This document shows positions 31,893 through 39,827 of a DNA stretch of 43,575 nucleotides, one piece after another. A program made the position numbers and the translations under genes. The stretch is taken from assembly GCA_003251995.1 (NCBI GenBank), contig QKDT01000015.1:1-43575 (forward strand), given 5' to 3'. The stretch's first letter is position 1. The number at the start of each line of letters is the position of its first letter. This DNA comes from Desulfovibrio desulfuricans (GTDB taxonomy: Bacteria > Desulfobacterota > Desulfovibrionia > Desulfovibrionales > Desulfovibrionaceae). Below the pieces are notes generated by a model that saw only the letters and a list, made by a program, of their open reading frames with translations, was not told the origin of the DNA and searched no databases.

Positions 31893-33182
31893 ATGGGCGA
31901 ACTTGCAGCAAGAACAATTTTTTCAAACGAAACAGGGCCGCTTGCCGGAACCGGGCTTGATACGCTTGCCAAGAACCAAACCGCAATCCTTGAGCTGGAA
32001 GGCGCACAAGCCCCGCAATCAAAAACGATTGCCAGTGGCAGCATATCCCCAACGGCGGCATATGTCATTGTTGATACAGAGGGCAGCGCTGCGGCTGACG
32101 ATCTCGATGTTATCAGCCCGGTGCTGAGTGCGTCCGAAAACCTGCATGACGGAATGGTCGTGTATCTCAAGTCCGCCGACAGTGGACGCGTGGTCACGGT
32201 CAAAAACAGCGGCAGCGCCAACGGCATCAACACATACGATGGCAACGACTATGTGCTGTCCACCACGCATTGGCTCAAGCTGCAACTGCGTGCGGATGGC
32301 AGGTGGTACGAAATCGAGGGGCGGGCAATGGAAACGGCGTTGGCTGCGGCGACTGCTGCGGCTGCGGCTTCCACGGCTGCCGATCATGCGCAGACCAAAA
32401 GCGGCACTAGCTCCACGGCATCCGGCACTGCTGACAAGGTCGTGACGTGCAGCGGTTTTGAGCTGTCCGATCAAGCCAGAGTGTTTATCACCTTCGACAA
32501 TCCCAACACCGTAGCCGATGCCATTACCCTCAATGTTAACGGGACGGGCGCAAAAGCGATCTACAACCAGACTGGCATTATCTCTACCAGCAACACTGCC
32601 CTGTTTGCTGCCAATCAGCCTATTGAGTTCAGGTATGACGGCACTGGCTGGGTGTACGAAAGCATCGCTAACGTCGTAACCCCCCTGCTGTCAGGAAAGG
32701 CAGACATCGATCTGGGCAACGTAACGGGAAACGCGATAAAATTTTATTTGCACGTATGCGACGAGAAGGCTGGGGGATCGGTCGGGGGTTCTACTTCTGC
32801 AAATTCGTGGCACACCCGTGATTTAAACACAATAAAAACCAATCTCATTGGGGCCACGCTGGCATCAAACAGAATAACCCTACCAGCTGGTGACTACTGG
32901 TTTAGGGGGTATGCGCCAGGTTACGCCACGGGCAGCACGGCATTAGCTGTACATAGTACCTCTCCCAGTGCAGCCGATCTTTTAGTGGGCGAGTCGGCAA
33001 ACGTGGGCGCAGGGACGCAAAGTTCTGCGCGTGTCGAGGGGAAAATTACGCTTATTCAAACAACCACTCTGGAACTTAGGATGTGGGTAGCTAATGCGCA
33101 GACCCTTGGGCTGGGCATCGGAACGGTTGCCGGGGCTGGTGTAGTCGCAAAATATGCTGAGGTGTATATATGGAAACTGTAA
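31893..33182 (+). CDS. Tail fibre protein, 429 aa
   Basis: Starts MGELAARTIFSNETGPLAGT. The middle has an Ala-rich coiled coil (TALAAATAAAAASTAADHAQ), then beta-repeat regions typical of trimeric fibres (NPNTVADAITLNVNGTGAKA). The C-terminal ~140 residues form a likely receptor-binding head. It lies immediately after the J-like gene and before a chaperone-like gene. Confidence 0.75.
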   Translation: MGELAARTIFSNETGPLAGTGLDTLAKNQTAILELEGAQAPQSKTIASGSISPTAAYVIVDTEGSAAADDLDVISPVLSASENLHDGMVVYLKSADSGRVVTVKNSGSANGINTYDGNDYVLSTTHWLKLQLRADGRWYEIEGRAMETALAAATAAAAASTAADHAQTKSGTSSTASGTADKVVTCSGFELSDQARVFITFDNPNTVADAITLNVNGTGAKAIYNQTGIISTSNTALFAANQPIEFRYDGTGWVYESIANVVTPLLSGKADIDLGNVTGNAIKFYLHVCDEKAGGSVGGSTSANSWHTRDLNTIKTNLIGATLASNRITLPAGDYWFRGYAPGYATGSTALAVHSTSPSAADLLVGESANVGAGTQSSARVEGKITLIQTTTLELRMWVANAQTLGLGIGTVAGAGVVAKYAEVYIWKL

Positions 33183-33526
33183 TTGATATCAGACTTGCCC
33201 TTGAACAGCTTGGCACTGGTTGGCAGTTCGGCGGCTCGGTAACTGACGGCACGCAAGAATCATGGGACGCCGTGGCGTGGGATGACGTGCGCGACAAGCC
33301 TACATGGGCCGATCTGTGTACCGCGCATGAGGGAATTGTGTTGCAGAATGCGCTTACGGCGATTGAGGCTAAATACGCGCCCAAGATTGCGGCACTGCGC
33401 GAGGGTATAATGTCCGCATATCTTACGGATGGTGCAATCATGGACGAAAACGTTTCTGGATTGCGCACTGAATGGGCATCGGTGATTGCCCAGCGAAATG
33501 CTGAAATGGAAGCACTGTTGATATAA
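33170..33526 (+). CDS. Tail fibre assembly-type protein (XkdW-like), 118 aa
   Basis: METVIDIRLALEQLGTGWQF and then PTWADLCTAHEG resemble the small XkdW/fibre-chaperone proteins placed after fibre genes. ATG overlaps the fibre gene by 13 bp. Likely helps the fibre fold or attach. Confidence 0.55.
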   Translation: METVIDIRLALEQLGTGWQFGGSVTDGTQESWDAVAWDDVRDKPTWADLCTAHEGIVLQNALTAIEAKYAPKIAALREGIMSAYLTDGAIMDENVSGLRTEWASVIAQRNAEMEALLI

Positions 33527-33538
33527 TCAGGAGGACAT

Positions 33539-33706
33539 ATGGCAGACAACGGAAGATGCCCAGCCTGTGGGTCAAGCAATATTGCGCGCTACAAAGTTTA
33601 CGCATGGAAATGCAACGCATGCGGGGCCATATTTTTCACCCCGCTTGCTGCGAAAGCCGCAACAGAAGAAACAACCTGGGATACAGAGGCGGTGCAGGAG
33701 GAATAG
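33539..33706 (+). CDS. Zinc-ribbon protein at the end of the structural operon, 55 aa
   Basis: AGGAGG 4 nt before ATG 33539. MADNGRCPACGSSNIARYKV and then WKCNACGAIFF form a complete C-x2-C/C-x2-C zinc ribbon, followed by an acidic tail. It is the last rightward gene before attP. Such ribbons bind nucleic acid or act as adaptors; function unknown. Confidence 0.7.
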   Translation: MADNGRCPACGSSNIARYKVYAWKCNACGAIFFTPLAAKAATEETTWDTEAVQEE

Positions 33707-33737
33707 CCCAGAACCGGGCGAGGTGGGGTGTTGAGGC

Positions 33738-33931
33738 GTGTGCTAAGGCGTGTGCCAAACAACGTGTAAATTCGTTGGCACATGGGAGATATGCAGCATG
33801 TGGAACGTGGTTTTAAGCCAATGTGCGCTAAGGGTTCCGGCCTCTCAAGCCGCTAAGACGGGTTCAAATCCCGTTGGTGACGCCATGTTTCCGAGTGAGG
33901 CAATTTGACCGTGTGCTAAATTATGTGCCAA
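33738..33931. other. attP arm region with six integrase-type sites
   Basis: The 9-mer RTGTGCYAA occurs at 33738-33746, 33750-33758, 33775-33783 (reverse), 33911-33919 and 33923-33931, plus a close match ATGTGCGCTAA at 33821-33831. They flank the tRNA-like core on both sides, four to the left and two to the right. The pattern is that of arm-type integrase sites. The last one touches the integrase stop. The interval 33707-33837 has no other feature. Confidence 0.75.
33838..33885 (+). other. attP core: 3' part of a tRNA-Glu(CTC)-like sequence
   Basis: CGGCCTCTCAAGCCG forms an anticodon arm with loop CTCTCAA (anticodon CTC). Then comes a perfect T arm, ACGGG-TTCAAAT-CCCGT (33858-33874), the acceptor half TGGTGAC (33875-33881), discriminator G and CCA (33883-33885). 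No matching 5' acceptor GTCACCA lies upstream, so this is a fragment, as expected for a phage copy that rebuilds the host tRNA on integration. Confidence 0.8.
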
Positions 33932-34976
33932 TTGCCGATTTATCGGGCGCGAAGGGTGTGATCTTCGCGCCCTTTCTTTTTGCAAAAACTTGTTGGATTT
34001 TTTCTGGTTGCACACCAAGGCTCTTGATATACCTCGCCGTTGTGTTCGGGTTTTTGTGCCGGAGCATGGTCTGCACCTCTGGCAGACTCATTTCTCCGCT
34101 GTATGACATAATGGTTGCAGCAAGGTGCCGGATGGCGTGTAGTCCGAATGGCTTGACGCCTGCCTCTTTGCAGAGGTTTGGCATCATGTGCTGGCGGGCT
34201 GTGTACTCAAGGCCAGTGCGTTGACTGGTGAACACCGTGCCGCCCCGGGTGGTCAACCTCATGCTTGCCAACGCCTCCTTTAGTTCGTTGGTCATGGGCA
34301 ACCATGCGTATTCTATGCCCCCATGCGCGGTCTTTCGCGTGCCGATGCGTACTTGCTGGCGGTGAAAGTCCACATCCTCCCACCTGAGCCGAAACGCCTC
34401 AGCCTTTCTTGCACCTGTGTGTAGCAGGAACAGTAGAAAAACTTTGTCGATGGTATTTGCCACGTCATATACCCGCCAAAAGTCGGATTCAGGCGGTACA
34501 TAGCGTGGGCTCTGGTCGGCAGGGAATTTTTCTACGGTAGCAAATGGATTGAGCTGTGGAAGTTCGTAATACTTTCGACCCCACTCCCAGGCTGCGGCAA
34601 GGTTTTTGCGATCTTTATTCGCCGCGTTTCCTGATGTGTGCAGTGCCACCTTGCGAAGCACAGCTAGAGCATCTTTCGGGGTAACTGTGTCTACGGGATG
34701 ATCTGGATTGAGCACTTTGAACAGATGCTTGAAGGCTAGTTTCTTTTCAACGATGGTTTTTTCTGACATCCTTTCGGATGCCATTTCCATATAGGCCGTG
34801 CAAAACTCAAGCAAGCAGGCCGTAAGGGTCTCGTTCTCGGCTTGTTTCCAGCTGTCGATGGTTTGCCCGGCCTCCCACATTTTTGCTTGTTGTTTGGTGT
34901 CGCAGGTCTTGGTTTTCACCTGCCCATGTATCATCCGTTTTGCCCGCCATTTCCCGTTGGGCATCAAATAAGGCAC
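33921..34976 (-). CDS. int: Tyrosine-family site-specific integrase, 351 aa
   Basis: C-terminal catalytic residues appear in order: Arg in LLHTGARKAEAFRLRW, Lys in GTRKTAHGG, His-x-x-Arg in HAIRHLAATIM, His in LRHKNPNTTARY, and nucleophile Tyr in TARYIK. The N terminus MPYLMPNGKWRAKRMIHG is an arm-binding type domain and residues ~55-140 a SAM-like core-binding domain. It lies next to attP and inserts the phage into a tRNA gene. Confidence 0.95.
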   Translation of the reverse strand: MPYLMPNGKWRAKRMIHGQVKTKTCDTKQQAKMWEAGQTIDSWKQAENETLTACLLEFCTAYMEMASERMSEKTIVEKKLAFKHLFKVLNPDHPVDTVTPKDALAVLRKVALHTSGNAANKDRKNLAAAWEWGRKYYELPQLNPFATVEKFPADQSPRYVPPESDFWRVYDVANTIDKVFLLFLLHTGARKAEAFRLRWEDVDFHRQQVRIGTRKTAHGGIEYAWLPMTNELKEALASMRLTTRGGTVFTSQRTGLEYTARQHMMPNLCKEAGVKPFGLHAIRHLAATIMSYSGEMSLPEVQTMLRHKNPNTTARYIKSLGVQPEKIQQVFAKRKGAKITPFAPDKSAIGT

Positions 34977-35130
34977 TGATATTACCCTCCTTTATTGCCT
35001 CTATGTGGTTTTCAGAGAACCTGACGGTACAGCCATGAGCAGGCTGGAACCCCTTTAGCGCGTCTTTGTGTCGATACACCCAAGACGGCGAAACACCAAG
35101 CAGAGCGGCAACCTCACTCGCGGTCAGCAT
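34807..35130 (-). CDS. Excisionase-like AlpA/HTH_17 protein, 107 aa
   Basis: Residues 1-50, MLTASEVAALLGVSPSWVYR and HGCTVRFSENHIEAIKEG, form the short winged HTH of Xis/AlpA proteins. The frame runs on for ~55 residues inside the integrase 5' end (170-bp overlap), where its composition looks less protein-like. Likely recombination directionality factor, made together with int. Confidence 0.7.
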   Translation of the reverse strand: MLTASEVAALLGVSPSWVYRHKDALKGFQPAHGCTVRFSENHIEAIKEGNISALFDAQREMAGKTDDTWAGENQDLRHQTTSKNVGGRANHRQLETSRERDPYGLLA

Positions 35131-35620
35131 GGACAGCCCCGTATGCTGCGGTCAATGTTATGAGCAACTCGTCTAAGGCACATTCATTTTGATAAAAACT
35201 CCATAGGGTTTCATGCGAGTAAAGTTGTTCTACCTCAAACAACCACTCCCACGCCTCGACCTTTTCGCGCAGGGCGGAGTTTTCTTCCTCAGCCTTTCGC
35301 ATGGCTTCAAGACGCGCGCAAACATCACGATGGAACCAATTCTTTTCCTCAATGCCCATTTCGCGCATGAGCATGTAAATAGTCCAGCAATCGTCGCACG
35401 GTTCGGCCTTTGTCTTGACGGAATCCATGTCGCGCAGCATAGCTAAATGATCTTCCCGCAGCCTCCTGACCTCGGCGACCAGCGCGGGGACTGCGTTGCA
35501 AGCGGCGGCAGCGAATTTTGCACTGTCGTCTGCATCGTCATGGGCTGAATAATCGCCAGCACCCGCAGCGCAAGCCAACTCCTCCAGCCGCGCCAGTTCA
35601 GTTTCTTCAATATTGCTCAT
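35114..35620 (-). CDS. Ea22-like helical protein, 168 aa
   Basis: ATG at 35620 with GGGAGG upstream. It is helical and charged, with the repeated pattern VPALVAEVRRLREDHLAMLR and ARLEAMRKAEEENSALREKV seen in Ead/Ea22-type phage proteins. Overlaps the excisionase start by 17 bp. Accessory leftward gene; function unknown in this family. Confidence 0.55.
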   Translation of the reverse strand: MSNIEETELARLEELACAAGAGDYSAHDDADDSAKFAAAACNAVPALVAEVRRLREDHLAMLRDMDSVKTKAEPCDDCWTIYMLMREMGIEEKNWFHRDVCARLEAMRKAEEENSALREKVEAWEWLFEVEQLYSHETLWSFYQNECALDELLITLTAAYGAVHADRE

Positions 35621-36126
35621 GCCGCCTCCCTCATCTGCCGTGGTTCTGCCGTATCCCAATCGTAGCGGTGTAGGGCCATGTAGATAGCGGTACCGCCCTC
35701 GTCACAGCCGGGGTGACGCGCCAGCAACATGCGGGCCAAGGTTTCGGCGGTGGTGTCTAGGTAGCCCCATTCGCGGGACTTGCCGTAGATTGGGCATGTG
35801 GCCTGCGCATCGTAGGACAGGATAAGGCCGACGAAGAATATTTCGGCCCAGCGCCGGAACTCGTCTTCTTTGCTCATGCCCCTTACTTCATCGATGTATG
35901 GAGCCAGCCGTGAAAATGCGCTTTCAAGATCGCGCCGCGCTCCGCTGACCATCTTTTTCTGGTTAACTATATCAAGGCACTGGATAGCCCACTTGCTGAT
36001 CTTGGCTATCTGGTCGGTTGCTTTCTTGTCCGTCATATATAACAGCAAAGGGGCAATGGATGCTTCAATGATGACCAAGGCGAGTTTTGCCTTCATCTGC
36101 TGGGCGCTTGGAATAGGTATAGGCAT
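35617..36126 (-). CDS. Hypothetical protein, 169 aa
   Basis: Mostly helical (KLALVIIEASIAPLLLYMTD, RRDLESAFSRLAPYIDEVRG), with no membrane segment long enough for a confident span, and ends RYDWDTAEPRQMREAA. Four-base overlap with the next gene. No family recognised. Confidence 0.6.
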   Translation of the reverse strand: MPIPIPSAQQMKAKLALVIIEASIAPLLLYMTDKKATDQIAKISKWAIQCLDIVNQKKMVSGARRDLESAFSRLAPYIDEVRGMSKEDEFRRWAEIFFVGLILSYDAQATCPIYGKSREWGYLDTTAETLARMLLARHPGCDEGGTAIYMALHRYDWDTAEPRQMREAA

Positions 36127-36185
36127 ATCGTCTCACTTTTTCGTTTTTATGATCGTAAACGGGCTTTGGGCCGCAGGGTGCGCCG

Positions 36186-36551
36186 TTAGCCGATGGGTGG
36201 CGCAATGGGGCCAGCCCATTCTCCAACTGTTAGGCAAGTAACAAAAAAGTCGTTTGAATCTATGTATCCAAGATTGCCATTGCGTGAATAAACCTCACGT
36301 ATGCGCCCAATTTTTTTACCAACAGGTCGCCACCAATATTTACCTGCCACCTTCGGCGGCTCCGTTGTCCACGGCAGAGAGCGGGGAAGGGCGTTCCAGG
36401 CGGCGATGGCGGCTTCTATTGGATCATCATCACTAAAGCACGGACCGCCAACACTACAACGTTGGCACTTCATACAATAAACGCCGTTGTCCCAATCTAT
36501 TTCTATAATATCGCTGCCACATGCAGGGCAGGGCAAGATTACTTCTGGCAT
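36186..36551 (-). CDS. Lar-like restriction alleviation protein, 121 aa
   Basis: N-terminal zinc ribbon CPACGSDIIEID...YCMKCQRC and then DDDPIEAAIAAWNALPR, the signature of the Lar/restriction-alleviation family. In Rac prophage Lar modulates type I restriction; whether this protein does so is untested. The second half (WTTEPPKVAGKYWWRPVGKK) is an additional DUF551-like region, so the gene may be a fusion. Confidence 0.75.
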   Translation of the reverse strand: MPEVILPCPACGSDIIEIDWDNGVYCMKCQRCSVGGPCFSDDDPIEAAIAAWNALPRSLPWTTEPPKVAGKYWWRPVGKKIGRIREVYSRNGNLGYIDSNDFFVTCLTVGEWAGPIAPPIG

Positions 36552-36563
36552 GGCTGGTGCTCC

Positions 36564-37373
36564 TTATTTTTCAAAGCCGTTTAGGTAGGCTTGCCAGTAT
36601 GTTTCGGCTGTTTCACCTGCTGGATTCTTACAGCCTTCGATACGCTTCTTTTTCCACCAACGCTTGACGGCATGTTCAAATGCCTTCCACTGTCCGGGCC
36701 ACTTTTGCATTGAGATTGCCCGCTGCATAACGGCCCCAGGTGTTTTGCCAAAACTGTACGGGCAGCATATGCAGCCCACGCGGTGAAAGCCTTCATCGTA
36801 CAGTGATGGATATGGCAGGCCATATGCCTCGATAAATTCCCATACTGCCCATTCAGGCCACTGAAATATTGGGTGATAGTGGATGTGAACCTTGCGGCCC
36901 TTCTGCTCTTTTCCGCGCCCTTTGCGAATAACGCGCACATTGATGCGGCCACGTTCTGCACGCCCAGCACTTTCCTCTGCCCTGATGCCAAACAATCGGC
37001 TTTCAAGCGGAACATGCCAGCTTGGTTTCTCCTTGATATGGTCGCAGCACCAACGCTGCATGCGCAGGGGGGGGTTTTTTTCGCAACACAAGCGAAAAAA
37101 ACTCTTTGCTGGTCTCATCCATTGCACTTGCGGATAGTGTGCCCGTATGAACTTCACAACTTCTGGCGGGTCGATGGTGGTATACGTGTAAAACGCCTGA
37201 TGCCTCACACCCGCCAGCCTGCACAGTTGCAGTGTAGTAATGCTGTCCTTGCCGCCACTGAACCCCACGAAATATCCTTCTGGCGGTTCATTCTGGCGCA
37301 GGAAATCTATGCTCTCGCGGATGTAGTCGCCCAGGTCATAACCGGGCAACGAGGCTTGACGGATGGCAGACAT
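36564..37373 (-). CDS. PAPS reductase/DndC-family PP-loop protein, 269 aa
   Basis: GYFVGFSGGKDSITTLQLCR holds the PP-loop SGGKDS near residue 40, which binds and activates ATP in this family. Cysteine clusters RLCCEKNPP, RWCCDHIKE and GCICCPYSFG fit an Fe-S or zinc site. Family members act in sulfate reduction, tRNA thiolation or DNA phosphorothioation, but no partner genes (dndD/E-like or cysH pathway) are visible. Contains C8 and A7 homopolymers near 37067-37081. Confidence 0.8.
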   Translation of the reverse strand: MSAIRQASLPGYDLGDYIRESIDFLRQNEPPEGYFVGFSGGKDSITTLQLCRLAGVRHQAFYTYTTIDPPEVVKFIRAHYPQVQWMRPAKSFFRLCCEKNPPLRMQRWCCDHIKEKPSWHVPLESRLFGIRAEESAGRAERGRINVRVIRKGRGKEQKGRKVHIHYHPIFQWPEWAVWEFIEAYGLPYPSLYDEGFHRVGCICCPYSFGKTPGAVMQRAISMQKWPGQWKAFEHAVKRWWKKKRIEGCKNPAGETAETYWQAYLNGFEK

Positions 37374-37403
37374 CGTTATCCCTCCCCCGCAGCCACGGCC
37401 CGG

Positions 37404-37634
37404 CTACACATAAATACCGCCAAAGTTTTTTGCGAAATGCACACGCAGGCCAGCAATCGTGAGGCAGTAGCTGTAGAACTCTTTCCTCCACATAAAAAAT
37501 CGTGGAGCGAGAGCCACTGTGATTTTTGCTGAATAACCGTTGCCGTCACCAACAGTACCCACGCACCACATCATGCGAAACAAGCGCAGAACTTTGTTGT
37601 CACTGTCCCATCGGAACACTGTTTTAAATTTCAT
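37404..37634 (-). CDS. Hypothetical protein, 76 aa
   Basis: MKFKTVFRWDSDNKVLRLFR starts a beta-rich protein with aromatic residues; its ATG overlaps the end of the upstream gene 37631-38257. No motif recognised. Confidence 0.5.
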   Translation of the reverse strand: MKFKTVFRWDSDNKVLRLFRMMWCVGTVGDGNGYSAKITVALAPRFFMWRKEFYSYCLTIAGLRVHFAKNFGGIYV

Positions 37635-38257
37635 CCCTTCACCTCGCTATCAGCCACGGCCCGGCGGGCGGCTTCTTTCCATTCATAGGCGTTGGTGTGC
37701 CTGCAATGCTGCATTAGGCAATGTGATATGCTGCAATTTGCGTCATCAGTGCATTTGTCACTACAATGAACAGCGCACCGCTCAGCCAGCCAATCCACCA
37801 TTTTGGTCAGCCGCGCATTATCCTGAGAAACCTCGTGCATGTTGAAGCGTAACTGGATGCGTTCCCGCACTGCTCCGTCTGTCAGTTCCTCGGAAAGCAG
37901 CTCGTTCACGCGCTGTTGCAGCCGCACGTTCTCGGCCTCTGCCTTCTCGGCGCGGGCCTCAAGTATGCTGATGTTTTCCAGCATAGAATTCCTTCCATTT
38001 TTGTAGCGCAATGGAACAATTGGATTGTTTAATAGCTTTTCAGTGGGCCAAACGACACACAATGGCTTATTAGGATAACGGCAAGGATAGGCTTCATATT
38101 CCACAAGGCCATATATTGCGAAATGATGTATGAGCCCATTCAGTAGCATGCCACTTCTTGAGCCTATCTCAATCTTCTGTATCTCACTGAGCAGGCAAGC
38201 ATCTATACCATCAAATTCACAATCACAGCATGCATACATTTCAGGGGTGTCGCTCAT
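37631..38257 (-). CDS. Ea22-like protein with cysteine-rich N terminus, 208 aa
   Basis: The N-terminal ~90 residues have YACCDCEFDGIDACLL, a possible metal site. From about 91 (MLENISILEARAEKAEAENV) comes a coiled coil like many phage Ea22 proteins, then a tail rich in Cys and His (HCSDKCTDDANCSISHCLMQ). It could be two genes if the internal ATG is used; one frame runs through. Confidence 0.6.
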   Translation of the reverse strand: MSDTPEMYACCDCEFDGIDACLLSEIQKIEIGSRSGMLLNGLIHHFAIYGLVEYEAYPCRYPNKPLCVVWPTEKLLNNPIVPLRYKNGRNSMLENISILEARAEKAEAENVRLQQRVNELLSEELTDGAVRERIQLRFNMHEVSQDNARLTKMVDWLAERCAVHCSDKCTDDANCSISHCLMQHCRHTNAYEWKEAARRAVADSEVKG

Positions 38258-38457
38258 TTGCTGGCCTCCTCGATGATCGCCATGCTGATTGATTCATGCC
38301 CGTTGCGGAACATTATTGCTTCCATCTGCTCACTTGTCAGAGAGATACGCACGGTGCGGAATGATGGCGAATCGTTGCAATATACCATTGGCGAGTCGTC
38401 ACGAATAATGACGGTCAGCGTGTCTGGAGGAAGCTTTTTCATTTGCAGATCACTCAT
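38254..38457 (-). CDS. Hypothetical protein, 67 aa
   Basis: ATG at 38457 with GGGGAG 5 nt upstream. The sequence MSDLQMKKLPPDTLTVIIRD, then SFRTVRISLTSEQMEAIMFR, suggests a small alpha/beta fold. ATGA overlap with the next gene. The upstream gap 38458-38655 shows only a terminator. Confidence 0.6.
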   Translation of the reverse strand: MSDLQMKKLPPDTLTVIIRDDSPMVYCNDSPSFRTVRISLTSEQMEAIMFRNGHESISMAIIEEASK

Positions 38458-38642
38458 AAAATCTCCCCGCGTTTTCGGTATGCGCGGCCCACCGTGTGAG
38501 GTCATGGCTGAGAAAAATGTACCCGTGCCACATGCAACGACGACACGGGATTGGGGGACGCCGTTCTACCGATGCCCCGGATATTTGTTGATGGATGTTC
38601 CTTCAACCTTTAACCGGGTCGCCACGGCGTGCAGCGCGAGAA

Positions 38643-38667
38643 TAAGAAAGCCGCCTCAGTGGGCGGC
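38643..38667 (-). terminator. Rho-independent terminator
   Basis: On the minus strand, GCCGCC-CACTGA-GGCGGC followed by TTTCTTATT. The stop codon of the 38656-38880 gene lies inside the stem. It would divide the leftward early operon into two parts. Confidence 0.65.
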
Positions 38668-38880
38668 GCGTTTCGCTATCGTGATTGAAAATGGCAGGAT
38701 GCATAGTGAGTAAAAAGTCAGCCTTTCCCCACGTTCTTTGCCGCAGAAAAACCGCCGATACTGTCCATCCAGAGTTATGCAGCCTAGCGGGCGATTCCAA
38801 CAGAACATGAAGGCAACGCCAACGCCGCGCACCTTAAACATCCAGCGCACATATTGCTCTGCGCGGTTAATCGTCAGCAT
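38656..38880 (-). CDS. Hypothetical protein, 74 aa
   Basis: ATG at 38880 lies within the end of the upstream gene (14-bp overlap). The sequence MLTINRAEQYVRWMFKVRGV and RPLGCITLDGQYRRFFCGKE is basic and beta-rich. No family recognised. It ends within a terminator. Confidence 0.5.
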   Translation of the reverse strand: MLTINRAEQYVRWMFKVRGVGVAFMFCWNRPLGCITLDGQYRRFFCGKERGERLTFYSLCILPFSITIAKRAAH

Positions 38881-39268
38881 TGTCGGCGGTGTCGTCGGGA
38901 AGGGGGCGGATTTCATGTCGCTCAACGCAGTCGGAATCAGCATTCCCCAAAATCAGCACTACGACAGGTTGCGAAACGATGTCCCCAGCATCGTCTATAA
39001 AAATAGCTTTACGCCATTCACTTCCCCACAGTACCTCCACCTTCTGCCCCCACTCGTATTCCTGCGGCGGCTTGGGCGGCTCGTAGGGCTGCGACGTGCC
39101 GAGGAGGTGCGCGGTTTCCGGGGTGTAGGGGATGCAAAAACGCCATGCTATTGCTCCACACACATGCATATCTGCGGACTCGTGGCTGTAATGGTGTAAT
39201 CGCCATTCTTCTGTGTGGTGCATGCGCACCAGAACAAGCTGATCCGGCTCAAACTTGTGGGCAGTCAT
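38867..39268 (-). CDS. SH3-like early protein, 133 aa
   Basis: ATG at 39268 with GGAG 7 nt upstream; the in-frame ATG at 39286 has no ribosome site. FEPDQLVLVRMHHTEEWRLH and YEWGQKVEVLWGSEWRKAIF look like two small barrel units of the kind that bind protein or nucleic acid. Function unknown. Confidence 0.6.
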   Translation of the reverse strand: MTAHKFEPDQLVLVRMHHTEEWRLHHYSHESADMHVCGAIAWRFCIPYTPETAHLLGTSQPYEPPKPPQEYEWGQKVEVLWGSEWRKAIFIDDAGDIVSQPVVVLILGNADSDCVERHEIRPLPDDTADNADD

Positions 39269-39402
39269 TTCCGTACTCCATACCATTCATGGCTAAAATT
39301 TGCGGCATTATCGCCGTTTATGCACAATTCTGGTCACTCCACAATTTCAGGCGACACCATCCAGATGCCGCCTGTCGTATGGGGTGAATGTGGGGGAGGG
39401 TG

Positions 39403-39818
39403 TTAAGCTGCCATTTGCGCATGAACTTGCCTGTGGTGAAGTGGACAGAGCCAAATTACCTCAAGCGGTTTGGAGTAATCAGGGTGGTGCGCATGAACAA
39501 AAGAAGCCCCGCAAATTTCGCAGGGCTTTTTATGTAGCGTTCCATTTCTTAGCGCATTGCGCACCGCTCTGTGGCCTTTACCCACTCTGGATGCCTTGTG
39601 CGTTGCCTTCGCAAGTCTTCATTGGTCATTCTGCTGCCACGATTTCTGTCGTATTCGCGGTAATAATCAACTTTTGCGCAACGGTTTACTCTAGTATCTG
39701 TCCTTGTGCATTCTTTGCACTTGCCAAGGTATCCATCCCCCATTTGGGGATGTTTATAAAATTCTGTGATGGGTTTTTCTTGGCCACATTTGAAGCATGT
39801 TTTTACGGGAGGTGTCAT
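39403..39818 (-). pseudogene. HNH/zinc endonuclease-like gene split by a frameshift
   Basis: The first frame (39818 to 39549) carries KTCFKCGQEKPITEFYKHP and CKECTRTDTRVN, a four-Cys zinc site. The second frame (to 39403) carries KPCEICGASFVHAHHPDYSK and LEVIWLCPLHHRQVH, the other half of the same phage family. One extra base around 39571-39576 (GGCC to GGCCC) would join them as one ~138-residue protein reading WVKAHRAVRNALRNG. Likely a broken nuclease; a sequence error or programmed shift is possible. Confidence 0.75.
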
Positions 39819-39827
39819 GCTGCCCTC

